Part shown: positions 22,736 through 30,447 of the stretch, piece by piece
How the letters are laid out: each line of letters begins with the position of its first letter
How positions within the stretch are numbered: the stretch's first letter is position 1
From: Natronorubrum bangense
Lineage (GTDB): Archaea; Halobacteriota; Halobacteria; Halobacteriales; Natrialbaceae
Reading direction: 5' to 3'
Length of the DNA: 64,000 nt
NCBI RefSeq assembly: GCF_004799645.1
Contig: NZ_CP031305.1
Span: 2,790,001 to 2,854,000, forward strand
Program-made: the position numbers and the translations under genes
Notes under the pieces: generated by a model
What the model was told of the DNA's origin: nothing
The model's database searches: none
What the model saw: only the letters and a program-made list of their open reading frames with translations

Positions 22736-23064
22736 TGGTTGAATCTTTCTCGAGCAAATACTACCTGACACAAATCAATGTAATTCCCTACAGCGGCGAT
22801 CGGGCGGTCATTGATATTGAATGGGCCGAACAGCTGCGGAGGAAATACGCTAACACGTATCCGCTTGTATTCAAACTCGCTGTCGGTAGCGCTCACATTC
22901 CCACGTATGGCGAGGCTGGCGTTCCCGCACGGACACTTGCCGTCCCAAAAGAGCTGTTCGAGTCTCTGAACGTCGACGAAACCGAGCCTACGAACGTCCT
23001 TCTTGCCAAAGAGCGGACTGTCGATCAGCTCATCTCACTGAATTTGGTCGACTGTCATGCCTGA
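22735..23064 (+). CDS. Structural protein of unknown role
   Basis: 109 aa: FSSKYYLTQINVIPYSGDRAVIDIEWAEQLRRKYANTYPLVFKLAVGSAHIPTYGEAGVPARTLAVPKELFESLNVDETEPTNVLLAKERTVDQLISLNLVD. It overlaps the next gene by 8 nt. Placed in the appendage block upstream of TerL. No family recognised. Confidence 0.6.
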   Translation: MVESFSSKYYLTQINVIPYSGDRAVIDIEWAEQLRRKYANTYPLVFKLAVGSAHIPTYGEAGVPARTLAVPKELFESLNVDETEPTNVLLAKERTVDQLISLNLVDCHA

Positions 23065-23257
23065 GAAAAGCGAAATCTCAGTTGCAGGACCCGGAGAGGG
23101 CGTTAACGATCCCGAAAAAGTCTCAAATTATCGAATTCGGGCCGGTGGAAAGCAAACTGGCCTCATTATTCGATGGAATGGTAACGAATACGACCGCGAC
23201 TGTTGCTGGATTCGGGCTGATCTCGATTCTCTGATTGATTTAGAAGAAAATGAATGA
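23057..23257 (+). CDS. Small protein upstream of large terminase
   Basis: 66 aa, overlapping genes on both sides by 8 nt. The middle, NYRIRAGGKQTGLIIRWNGNEYDRDCCWIRADLDSLIDL, is beta-rich. Tight overlap with the terminase start suggests coupled translation. Function unknown. Confidence 0.55.
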   Translation: MPEKSEISVAGPGEGVNDPEKVSNYRIRAGGKQTGLIIRWNGNEYDRDCCWIRADLDSLIDLEENE

Positions 23258-24950
23258 ATTGGTCGCCCAGTTTGCCAAACAAGCTGGCATCTCTGAGGAT
23301 GATGTTATTCAGCGCTGGCGTGGGCGACCAGATCGGATAGCAGAAGACCTCTTTCAAGTAAAAGACACTGACACGGGACAGATCGGGGATCTCGAACTGT
23401 TCGATCCGTACCAGCCGAAGATCGTTCACGCCTATTTCTACGGCGATTCGAGCACGCTGAACATCTACAAAGGACGCCGTATCGGGGTGTCTTTCATTAT
23501 CGTAGTCTGTTTGGCGCTGGACGGCATGATGAACGGGAACTCGTTCTTCCCAATCGTGTCCTCGAAGGAGGAACAGGCGCAGGCACGTATTCGTGACCTC
23601 AAGAATCTGTTCGAGAACGCCCGCATCAACATTCCGTTCGCCAAAACACCGACGCAGAGCGAAATTGTGCTCTGGAATGGAACGCGCTACAAAGCGTACA
23701 CAGGGAACCCGAAAGGTGCTCGAGGTGACGACAGCGCAAAGACTGTCTTCATCGACGAGATGGCGTTCCTTGAAGACCAAGAGGCGACCAGCCGGGCGTT
23801 CAGCCCCTTCGTCTCTCTGGGCACTCAGGGCCTCATGGTGGAGGTTTCCACTCCCGAGGCACAGAACGACCTGTTCATGCGAAACCACGCTCGTGGGACG
23901 CCCACGGGCTTCGACGAGGACGGTAACAAGATAGGAACGATCTCGATAAAACAGCCGTCGTTCAAGAACGCGGACGACATCGAGGTTGAAGTCCCATTGT
24001 ACGAGCAGGACGTAGTGCCAGCTCGTCCAGACCTCAATCTTGACGTTGTGGAAGGCGATCGGCTCAAGGACCCTCAAGGGTTCGCTCAAGAGTATCTCTG
24101 TCGTCCTATTGATGACAGCTACCGATTCTTCAACGAGCAATCGATCGTTGAGGCACAGGATCGATCTCTCGATCCCTCGTACCAATACGGGATCTACACC
24201 CGGAAGCAACCGGGCGTCATGCGGGTGATGGCAGTAGACATTGGCATCGATCACGACGATACTGTGGTCACGGTCTACGATCACTTGGGAGAGAAGCGCG
24301 ATATGCGCTACTGGGAGATCGTGGATAACGATGTGCTGCGGGAAGCGGGTATAGAAAGTCCAGATCGAGGGAATGCCGTTCATGTTGCTCACCGGTTGGC
24401 TCAGATCCACTCGACGATGGACGTGGATTACCTCATTCTCGATAGCACCGGGCCGGGTGAAACGTTCGATCGGATCATCCGAGACAAGCTTGGTCGCGGT
24501 GTGATCGGATTCAACTTCTCCAATCAGGATGCCGTGAAGGACATGATGGGCGACATGAACGCCGCCCTGCGCAACGGCCAGGTGACACTGGCGAAAGATG
24601 ACGAAATGTACGATCAGCTCGCTTCGATCGTCAAAGAGCAGAAGCGTGACGGCCAGAAGCCGAAGTTCTCCGGTAAGGACACTTCTGAGAGCGGGAAGGA
24701 CGACATCGCAATTGCCTGCGTTCTGGGCGCGTTCCCTCCAGGTCTCTCGGTGAAGCCGGGACGCCAAATGGCGACCAGAAAGCCAGCACCAACGGGTGGT
24801 GAAGCGCTCTCTGTCAACGAACAGCCCGATGAACAGCCCGAAAAGGAACCCCCAAAGTCTGCGAAAGTGGCCTTCGGTTCTCGATCCGTTTCGCGAGATC
24901 GACGACGTTCCTATTCGCCCCGTTATGCACGGCGGCGCTCGCGAGTCTAA
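23250..24950 (+). CDS. terL: Terminase large subunit
   Basis: 566 aa, DNA-packaging motor and headful/cos nuclease. Walker A variant YKGRRIGVSF at 73-82 and Walker B TVFIDE at 165-170, then the RNase H-like nuclease with Asp at 330 (MAVDIGIDHDD), 398 (ILDST) and 484-485 (GKDDIAIA). All expected acidic residues are present. The C-terminal 60 residues are basic (SRSVSRDRRRSYSPRYARRRSRV), probably for DNA or portal contact. The length is usual for the family. It precedes the portal gene. Confidence 0.95.
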   Translation: MNELVAQFAKQAGISEDDVIQRWRGRPDRIAEDLFQVKDTDTGQIGDLELFDPYQPKIVHAYFYGDSSTLNIYKGRRIGVSFIIVVCLALDGMMNGNSFFPIVSSKEEQAQARIRDLKNLFENARINIPFAKTPTQSEIVLWNGTRYKAYTGNPKGARGDDSAKTVFIDEMAFLEDQEATSRAFSPFVSLGTQGLMVEVSTPEAQNDLFMRNHARGTPTGFDEDGNKIGTISIKQPSFKNADDIEVEVPLYEQDVVPARPDLNLDVVEGDRLKDPQGFAQEYLCRPIDDSYRFFNEQSIVEAQDRSLDPSYQYGIYTRKQPGVMRVMAVDIGIDHDDTVVTVYDHLGEKRDMRYWEIVDNDVLREAGIESPDRGNAVHVAHRLAQIHSTMDVDYLILDSTGPGETFDRIIRDKLGRGVIGFNFSNQDAVKDMMGDMNAALRNGQVTLAKDDEMYDQLASIVKEQKRDGQKPKFSGKDTSESGKDDIAIACVLGAFPPGLSVKPGRQMATRKPAPTGGEALSVNEQPDEQPEKEPPKSAKVAFGSRSVSRDRRRSYSPRYARRRSRV

Positions 24951-24997
24951 CGGTAAGTACAGGGGAAGCAGTTACCGGGCAAGGAATATGCACTCAG

Positions 24998-25111
24998 TTA
25001 TTTGAACCACTCACTATTGAGTCTTCCATCCCCGTTCCAATACCAGCGAATATAGGTATAGAAAATAGCGAGTATAACAGCAAGGGAAACGACTGTTCCT
25101 ATGGGTTGCAT
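24998..25111 (-). CDS. 37-residue single-span membrane protein, antisense to late operon
   Basis: ATG at 25109-25111 with a TATA box TTATATG on the minus strand at 25136-25142, about 28 nt upstream: textbook leaderless spacing. Residues 4-22 (IGTVVSLAVILAIFYTYI) form one membrane helix and the tail is polar (RWYWNGDGRLNSEWFK). It is transcribed against the structural operon in the terL-portal gap. Role unknown; perhaps a lysogeny-expressed exclusion protein. Confidence 0.65.
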   Translation of the reverse strand: MQPIGTVVSLAVILAIFYTYIRWYWNGDGRLNSEWFK

Positions 25112-25216
25112 AATCCCCTGTACTAATTTGTTTTACATATAACTGGTGGTCACTTCGCATCTGTAGTGATCGTGCGGACTCTCGGATAATCCTCTAAATT
25201 TAACCCAATCTGATAT

Positions 25217-26629
25217 ATGAGTAATGTAAAAGCGGCCATGATGAGACGTGCCGCTGACGGGCGCGTCGGATTCGCTTTAGATGCGCCGCGTGCCGTCATC
25301 AAGCGTCCTGCGGGCGCTGGTGGCCGTCCAGAAGTCAGTGAGCCTCCAGAACAGAAGATCAGCGACTATCGGCTTATCGCTAACATGGACCCCCACATCG
25401 GGGAGTCGATCGATACGCTCGTTGATTACCTCGTGGGGTCTGGCTTCTCGATCCAACCCGCGAATATCCCATTCACGGATCAAGAACAGACCGACGAGGA
25501 TATTGCAGCGTTCAAACTGCTCATTGAGACGTCTGAGTTTGAAACTGTTCTCTACGAATGGGTGTGGCACGCGCTCGTCGACGGGACAGCATTCCTCGAG
25601 ATCGTTGTCGAGGACGACGTATTCAAGCCGAAGTTGCTGCCCACGGAGCGGATGAAGATCCAGACGGACGACAAGGGTGAGATCATCGAGTATCTCATGG
25701 AGCGAGAAGACGGCGGCGACGATATCAAGTTTGGACCGTACGACATTGCTCACCTGACGTTCCACAAGCACCCCGGCGAAGACTTCGGTCACTCACTGAT
25801 TGAGCGGATCGAAGAGCAGGCGAACTTCCTGCGCGACATGGAAATTGATCTGGCACGCTTCATCTCGACGAAGGCGTACCCGCCCGTGATATGGAAGTGT
25901 GGCACTGAGGAGCGCCCGTGGAACGACACGCAGATCGAGGAGTGGCTTGACACCGTTGAGATGATCGAGCCGGAATCGATGATTGCAGTCGGCCACGATG
26001 TGGATCACGAGGTCGTCGGTGTCACCAGTACGTCCACTTCGGCGGGAATGTTGAACCTGGACAGCACGTTTGCGCACCTTCAGAAGCGCATTGCAGCTGG
26101 TCTCGGCATTCCTGCGTTCTTGTTGAACATGGACGCTGACGTTGGTCGCAACGACTCGATCACGCTGATGCCTAAGTTCGATAGGCGGATTCAGCGCTAT
26201 CGTTCCATCATCAAGAACGCAATTCGATACCAGATTTTCGTCAGCATTCTCGGGGAGAACAACCCGGAGGATTACGATGAACTTCCCCCCGACTACGTGT
26301 TCGGAGAGCACTCGAGCGATGAAGGTCGCTTAGAGATTGACTCCGCTATTAAGCTCTTCAATGAAGGGTTCCTCACTCGCGAGGCCTTCGCACAGCGCGT
26401 TGGCATAGACCCCGAGACAGAGCTTCCCGATGAAAGCGAGTTGGTTGAGATCGTCGGACTCTTGCAGGACCTGCGAGGGGCTGGTGACTCGATTCAGAAT
26501 CCCAACGGTGGTTCACCAACCAGTACGGGAAGCGGGGCCGAATCCGCTGGCCGCGAAGTCCGATCACGACAGAATCCCGAGCGGGACTCGAGTGGCGGTC
26601 GCAGGCAGCGAGATGTATCGAACGAGTGA
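25217..26629 (+). CDS. Portal protein
   Basis: 470 aa. The order (after TerL, before protease and capsid) and the sequence support the portal: NMDPHIGESIDTLVDYLVGSGF near the start, LYEWVWHALVDGTAFLEIVVEDD, APFD-like segments KFGPYDIAHLTFHKHPGEDFGHSLIERI, and LQKRIAAGLGIPAFLLNMDADVGRNDS, the typical SPP1/phage-portal clip-stem region (GIP). The C-terminus is disordered (Gly/Ser/Arg). It forms the dodecameric DNA gate at one capsid vertex. A TATA-like CTAAATTTAACC precedes it, so it may also have its own promoter. Confidence 0.92.
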   Translation: MSNVKAAMMRRAADGRVGFALDAPRAVIKRPAGAGGRPEVSEPPEQKISDYRLIANMDPHIGESIDTLVDYLVGSGFSIQPANIPFTDQEQTDEDIAAFKLLIETSEFETVLYEWVWHALVDGTAFLEIVVEDDVFKPKLLPTERMKIQTDDKGEIIEYLMEREDGGDDIKFGPYDIAHLTFHKHPGEDFGHSLIERIEEQANFLRDMEIDLARFISTKAYPPVIWKCGTEERPWNDTQIEEWLDTVEMIEPESMIAVGHDVDHEVVGVTSTSTSAGMLNLDSTFAHLQKRIAAGLGIPAFLLNMDADVGRNDSITLMPKFDRRIQRYRSIIKNAIRYQIFVSILGENNPEDYDELPPDYVFGEHSSDEGRLEIDSAIKLFNEGFLTREAFAQRVGIDPETELPDESELVEIVGLLQDLRGAGDSIQNPNGGSPTSTGSGAESAGREVRSRQNPERDSSGGRRQRDVSNE

Positions 26630-26654
26630 GAATTGAGGTAACTACGAACACGAA

Positions 26655-26912
26655 ATGGACGTCGACGAAGATGTAATCAGACAACTTCTTCAGAATACTG
26701 CTCGCACCGAAGAGCGAACCAAAGCGATCCAGCGTGAACTTGACCGCATGAAAACGCGCTCCGTTCAGGAGAATGCGAGGCGTGACAAGCGCCTCTCTGA
26801 ACTGGAGGCCCGCGTTGACCGGAATAGCGTTATTCTATCCGGTGGTCTGTTCACTGTTGGATCTGCCATCGTTGCGCTTTTTGCGAAGATGAGCGATCTT
26901 CTGAGGTTTTAG
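26655..26912 (+). CDS. XhlA-like coiled-coil membrane protein
   Basis: 85 aa. Residues 5-55 form a charged coiled coil (LLQNTARTEERTKAIQRELDRMKTRSVQENARRDKRLSELEARVDRN) followed by one membrane helix (ILSGGLFTVGSAIVALFAKM). This matches the layout of haemolysin XhlA, which works with holins in some phages. Its site between portal and protease is unusual for a lysis gene, so a head-associated role is also possible. Confidence 0.65.
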   Translation: MDVDEDVIRQLLQNTARTEERTKAIQRELDRMKTRSVQENARRDKRLSELEARVDRNSVILSGGLFTVGSAIVALFAKMSDLLRF

Positions 26913-26924
26913 CATGAATAGACT

Positions 26925-27569
26925 ATGAGTCAGGAATATACGATTGATGAGGAGCTGGCGTTCAACGTCTCTTTCTCTCTCCCAGACGAACTTGGGCGGC
27001 CTGATGGCTTCAACAAGTACGGCGTAAAGGAGTACGAGGACGGTTCGATTGACGTGATTTTCGCGGCGATGGAGCCAGGTCTACGAAAGGGCATCCGAAT
27101 CACAGACGAGTTTCTGAGCAGTGTGTCTCAGAATTTCTCTGAGACGTTGCCTCTCCAGTTAGACCACGACAAGGGACAACTGTCGAACGTTGGGCACCTC
27201 AAGGACGTGCGATTCTCGAACGGCTTCCTGCGGGTTCTCGCACACATTCCAAACACCGGTAACACCGTCCGCAGCGACGTGATTGCCGACTTTACACATG
27301 AACCACCAGCGATCAATGACGGCTCTGTCGGGTTCGGGAACGACTACCGGATCGAGCGCAACGACGCAGGGGAACCCGAGTTTGTTGACGCGACGATGGT
27401 AGAGTTCTCGCTGACACCCTTCCCGGCTGGGTATGGTAGCGATGGCGGGCTATCTCCCCAGTTCGCGAAGGCGGCCAGAGAAGCTGGCGTGTTTAGTGAA
27501 CAACTGGAAGCTGAAACTCCGGTGTCGCACCTCAAAGGGTCGTGCCGGGCGCGATTTACCGAAATCTAA
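26925..27569 (+). CDS. Prohead maturation protease (S78-like)
   Basis: 214 aa. The HK97-type protease motifs are present: His in LPLQLDHDKGQLSNVGHL (about 83-100) and the nucleophile Ser in VEFSLTPFPAGY (about 152-163). It cleaves scaffold and capsid precursors during head maturation. The next gene is the acidic scaffold, as usual. The C-terminal tail (Lys/Ala-rich then SHLKGSCRARFTEI) may be removed on maturation. Confidence 0.9.
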   Translation: MSQEYTIDEELAFNVSFSLPDELGRPDGFNKYGVKEYEDGSIDVIFAAMEPGLRKGIRITDEFLSSVSQNFSETLPLQLDHDKGQLSNVGHLKDVRFSNGFLRVLAHIPNTGNTVRSDVIADFTHEPPAINDGSVGFGNDYRIERNDAGEPEFVDATMVEFSLTPFPAGYGSDGGLSPQFAKAAREAGVFSEQLEAETPVSHLKGSCRARFTEI

Positions 27570-27576
27570 TCTACAT

Positions 27577-28068
27577 ATGAAGAAGATTGAACTTGAAACC
27601 CCGATCGATGAGATGAGCGAAGCAGACCTCCGCGAGACCTTCTCGCAGGTCATGGACGCTCACGAAGAGAACATCACGGCCTACAGCGAACTCGAGGAGA
27701 CCGCTGGGAAGGCCACCGAATACGCCGAGCACATCGAGGATCTTGAAAGCGATCTCGAAGCTGCTCGAGCGTATTTCTCCGAGAAGGCTTCTACGGTCAC
27801 GAACATCGACCAGGAGCTTCTCGCACAGCGCTTCTCGATGGGCGAACTCGTTGAGATGACTGGCCGCGCTGACGAAGCTGCTGAGGCCCGCTTCTCTGAG
27901 GAACAAGAGGCCACCGAACAGGAAGCCGACGAAGGCGCTGTCGATGAGCCGGAAACCGTGTTCGCCGACAAGCCTCAGAAGTCGCCCGCCTTCTCGAGCG
28001 ATGCCCTGGAAAGCCGAAAAGAGGCTGCCCGTGCTCGTCTGAGCAGCGTTGGCGGCATTTCTCTCTGA
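27577..28068 (+). CDS. Capsid scaffold protein
   Basis: 163 aa from ATG 27577, 5 nt after the protease stop. Long, very acidic helices (MSEADLRETFSQVMDAHEENITAYSELEETAGKATEYAEHIEDLESDLEAARAYFSEKA), a Glu-rich hinge and a short basic end (SRKEAARARLSSVGGISL), the typical scaffold layout in which the basic end binds capsid protein. Position between protease and decoration/capsid genes agrees. Confidence 0.85.
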   Translation: MKKIELETPIDEMSEADLRETFSQVMDAHEENITAYSELEETAGKATEYAEHIEDLESDLEAARAYFSEKASTVTNIDQELLAQRFSMGELVEMTGRADEAAEARFSEEQEATEQEADEGAVDEPETVFADKPQKSPAFSSDALESRKEAARARLSSVGGISL

Positions 28069-28098
28069 ACCCCCTACTACACAATTTACTGATATTCT

Positions 28099-28569
28099 AT
28101 GGTCGACATTGGAATTGCTACTGCTGGTGCTGAACAGCCTATTAACCGACACGGAGCCGTTGCTGGCGAGACGATGCATGAGGGCGACCTCGTTGGAATC
28201 GACGCTGACGGCCACATGGTCAAGGCCGATGCGGGAGCTGGTTCGGATCAGCTCATGGCGATCGGCGCTCTTCTGACTCCCGCTGACGATCTCTCGAACT
28301 ACGATCAGGAGGAAGTTAAGCTCGTCATTGAGGCTAACCGTGCTCTCGTTGGACGCGACCGCGTGTCCACGATTGCGTACGGTGTCGAGGTCGAGAACGG
28401 TGACGGCGACTGGGCGTTCACTCCCGGACTTCCCGTCTATCTCGATGTTGGTGGCGGCTACACGCAGACGGCACCCTCGAGTGCTGGCGATCTCGTTCAG
28501 GTTGTCGGTACGGCGCTGACTGAAGACCGCATTATGCTGGCCGTTCAGCCGCACACCCACACCGCCTGA
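28099..28569 (+). CDS. Head decoration protein (DUF2190-like)
   Basis: 156 aa: AGAEQPINRHGAVAGETMHEGDLVGIDADGHMVKADAGAGSDQLMAIGAL..., with regular beta hairpins and a final GTALTEDRIMLAVQPHTHTA. This matches the capsid-decoration pattern (recycled Gly-Asp turns, DUF2190-like). Located directly before the major capsid gene. It probably stabilises capsid hexons. Confidence 0.75.
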   Translation: MVDIGIATAGAEQPINRHGAVAGETMHEGDLVGIDADGHMVKADAGAGSDQLMAIGALLTPADDLSNYDQEEVKLVIEANRALVGRDRVSTIAYGVEVENGDGDWAFTPGLPVYLDVGGGYTQTAPSSAGDLVQVVGTALTEDRIMLAVQPHTHTA

Positions 28570-28616
28570 TCTGGCGAGTAACTCTCTGCTGATAATTTAA
28601 ATTCTTAGATATTTCT

Positions 28617-29552
28617 ATGGCAATCTACCGCGAAATCACCACCAAGGACGACGTTCCGCTCTCTGACCTTCTGCTGGACGCCGTTGCTGAAATCGATCTG
28701 TTTAACGAAGCGGAACGGCCTTTCCGCGAGCTTCTGGCTCAGACGGTCACTGAGCGCACCTTCCGTGTCCACACGGGGGACATGACGTGGGAAGAACTCG
28801 CTGAGGGTGAGCACGCTCGCACCGGGCGACTCGAGTCCACTGAAATGGCGTTCTCCGTCAAAAAGTACGGACGCTCTCTCGGTTTCTCCCAGGAGTTCAT
28901 TGAGGACAACACGGCTGACATCGTTCGCCGACAGTACGAGACGCTCGTCAAGGGCGCTCTCCAGAAAGAGCACGAAGTTCTCTTCGACATTGTTCGCGAT
29001 GGCTGGGCGGACGGCACCAACCTCTGGTTCGAACCAGAAGACTACGGAAGCTACACGTTCACCAAGAGTCACAACCACGTCTTCGCCGACACCGAGGCGC
29101 TGTTCGGTGACGCCGATCAACACTCGGCCACGGCCCACATCCGTGAGGCCAACAAGGAGATTCGGCACCACGGCAAGCGCCCCACCATTGCGCTCATGAG
29201 CAGCGACATGGCGGCTGAGTTCGTCGACGAACTTGCGTACGACGCGCAGTACCTCATTCCCGAGGCGGAAGGGCTTGTCAGCACTGCGCTCCCGGACACC
29301 ACGATGCGCGTTGATGGTGTCTATCTCATGCAGACGGCGTGGCTCACCGACGACGAAGTTCACGTCATCGCTGCCGACGAGAAGCCGATCTACTTCCACG
29401 AGGCTCGGCCCGTTCAGCTCACTCAGGGTGAGTTTGGCGGTCCCGTTGGCGACCCTGGACAGCTGCTCGGCAGCTACGGATCTGTCCGCTACGGTGCGGT
29501 TATCGCTGACCCACTCGCTGGCGTGAAGTTCCACATGACCAACGTCGCCTGA
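28617..29552 (+). CDS. Major capsid protein, HK97 fold
   Basis: 311 aa. Placed after scaffold and decoration genes, and the length fits. Recognisable elements are an N-terminal helical arm (MAIYREITTKDDVPLSDLLLDAVAEIDLFNEAER), an E-loop-like segment (FRVHTGDMTWEELAEGEHARTGRLESTEMAFSVKKYGRSLGFSQEFIEDNTAD), a spine helix (IVRRQYETLVKGALQKEHEVLFD) and the P-/A-domain with MRVDGVYLMQTAWLTDDEVHVIAADEKPIYFHEARPVQL near the end. Codon use is strongly biased, as expected for an abundant protein. Confidence 0.92.
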   Translation: MAIYREITTKDDVPLSDLLLDAVAEIDLFNEAERPFRELLAQTVTERTFRVHTGDMTWEELAEGEHARTGRLESTEMAFSVKKYGRSLGFSQEFIEDNTADIVRRQYETLVKGALQKEHEVLFDIVRDGWADGTNLWFEPEDYGSYTFTKSHNHVFADTEALFGDADQHSATAHIREANKEIRHHGKRPTIALMSSDMAAEFVDELAYDAQYLIPEAEGLVSTALPDTTMRVDGVYLMQTAWLTDDEVHVIAADEKPIYFHEARPVQLTQGEFGGPVGDPGQLLGSYGSVRYGAVIADPLAGVKFHMTNVA

Positions 29553-29611
29553 TCCACTAATTGGATCAGTTCGGAGGACACCGGATACCGGATGATTTTC
29601 TTTAGTACGAT

Positions 29612-30016
29612 ATGGCAAACAGTGACACAGAACTAATAATTGAGCTACGATCTCTGACCGGGTACTCCGATGCAGTAATGGCTGATGAGACGTGGCGCGA
29701 AATGATCCAAACTGCAAAACACGAGGTTCGTGCTGAGGCAGCCTTGGACATCTCCAACTTCTACGAATACGAGCACCGGAGCGCCGAACGTGCGCTTTTC
29801 TGGACTACTGCGCTCTTCTCGAAAATTTACATGGGCGAACTCGAGGGCCTGGACTTCAACATTGGATCAGTGAAGATCCACCAGCTTCCCGTTCGTGACA
29901 TCACCCGTGTTTGGTACGAGAAGATTGACACGCACATAGCAAACCTTCGTGCTCGGACAAGCGGTCATGGTATTCGTTCAGTTCGTCGCATGGATCGGAC
30001 GTACGGTGACAACTAA
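29612..30016 (+). CDS. Head-tail connector (adaptor) protein
   Basis: 134 aa, mostly helical: TELIIELRSLTGYSDAVMADETWREMIQTAKHEVRAEAALDISNFY...RALFWTTALFSKIYMGELEGLDFNIGSVKI, consistent with gp6/gp15-type adaptors just after the capsid gene. Its last base pair of codons overlaps the next ATG (TAATG). It should sit under the portal in the neck. Confidence 0.75.
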   Translation: MANSDTELIIELRSLTGYSDAVMADETWREMIQTAKHEVRAEAALDISNFYEYEHRSAERALFWTTALFSKIYMGELEGLDFNIGSVKIHQLPVRDITRVWYEKIDTHIANLRARTSGHGIRSVRRMDRTYGDN

Positions 30017-30432
30017 TGTCTCGAATTATTGATGCCCGACTCAACGTCATCAACCTGATCTTCGAGCGTGCTGCTCGAGAGGTGAAAGTATGGCGTGAAG
30101 TCGATCTTGGTTACAATGACCCGTACGGGAAGGGGGAGGATGAGAAGATCCTCGTCTCGGATGACGAGCTTGCGGTCATGTACTATCCCGGCACGAGTCC
30201 GGGTGGTGCGCGTCCCGATCGATACGAAGAGCGCTACGGAGAGCGCGTCTACTGGGAGCCGCACATATTCTTCAAGCACGACTCTGTTGTGCAGGAGAAA
30301 GATATAATCGAGATCCCTCTCGAGCGCTATCCAGAGAACCCAAACGCTGACAAGCAGTTGTGGGAACTCGAGACGCTGGTCCCGTACGAGACACACATCG
30401 AGGGACAGATGCAGCGCTTCGTCGAGCAATAA
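30016..30432 (+). CDS. Head-closure/neck protein
   Basis: 138 aa: SRIIDARLNVINLIFERAAREVKVWREVDLGYNDPYGKGEDEKILVSDDELAVMYYPGTS...YWEPHIFFKHDSVVQEKDIIEIPLERYPENPNADKQLWELETLVPYETHIEGQM. The second gene after the capsid typically encodes a beta-barrel head-closure protein, and this pattern fits. Assignment is mainly by position. Confidence 0.65.
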   Translation: MSRIIDARLNVINLIFERAAREVKVWREVDLGYNDPYGKGEDEKILVSDDELAVMYYPGTSPGGARPDRYEERYGERVYWEPHIFFKHDSVVQEKDIIEIPLERYPENPNADKQLWELETLVPYETHIEGQMQRFVEQ

Positions 30433-30447
30433 TTTTCGAGGTAGTGG

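Noticed and set aside
23166..24767. 533-codon minus-strand ORF
   Set aside because: Shadow of the terminase large subunit, which has all catalytic motifs.
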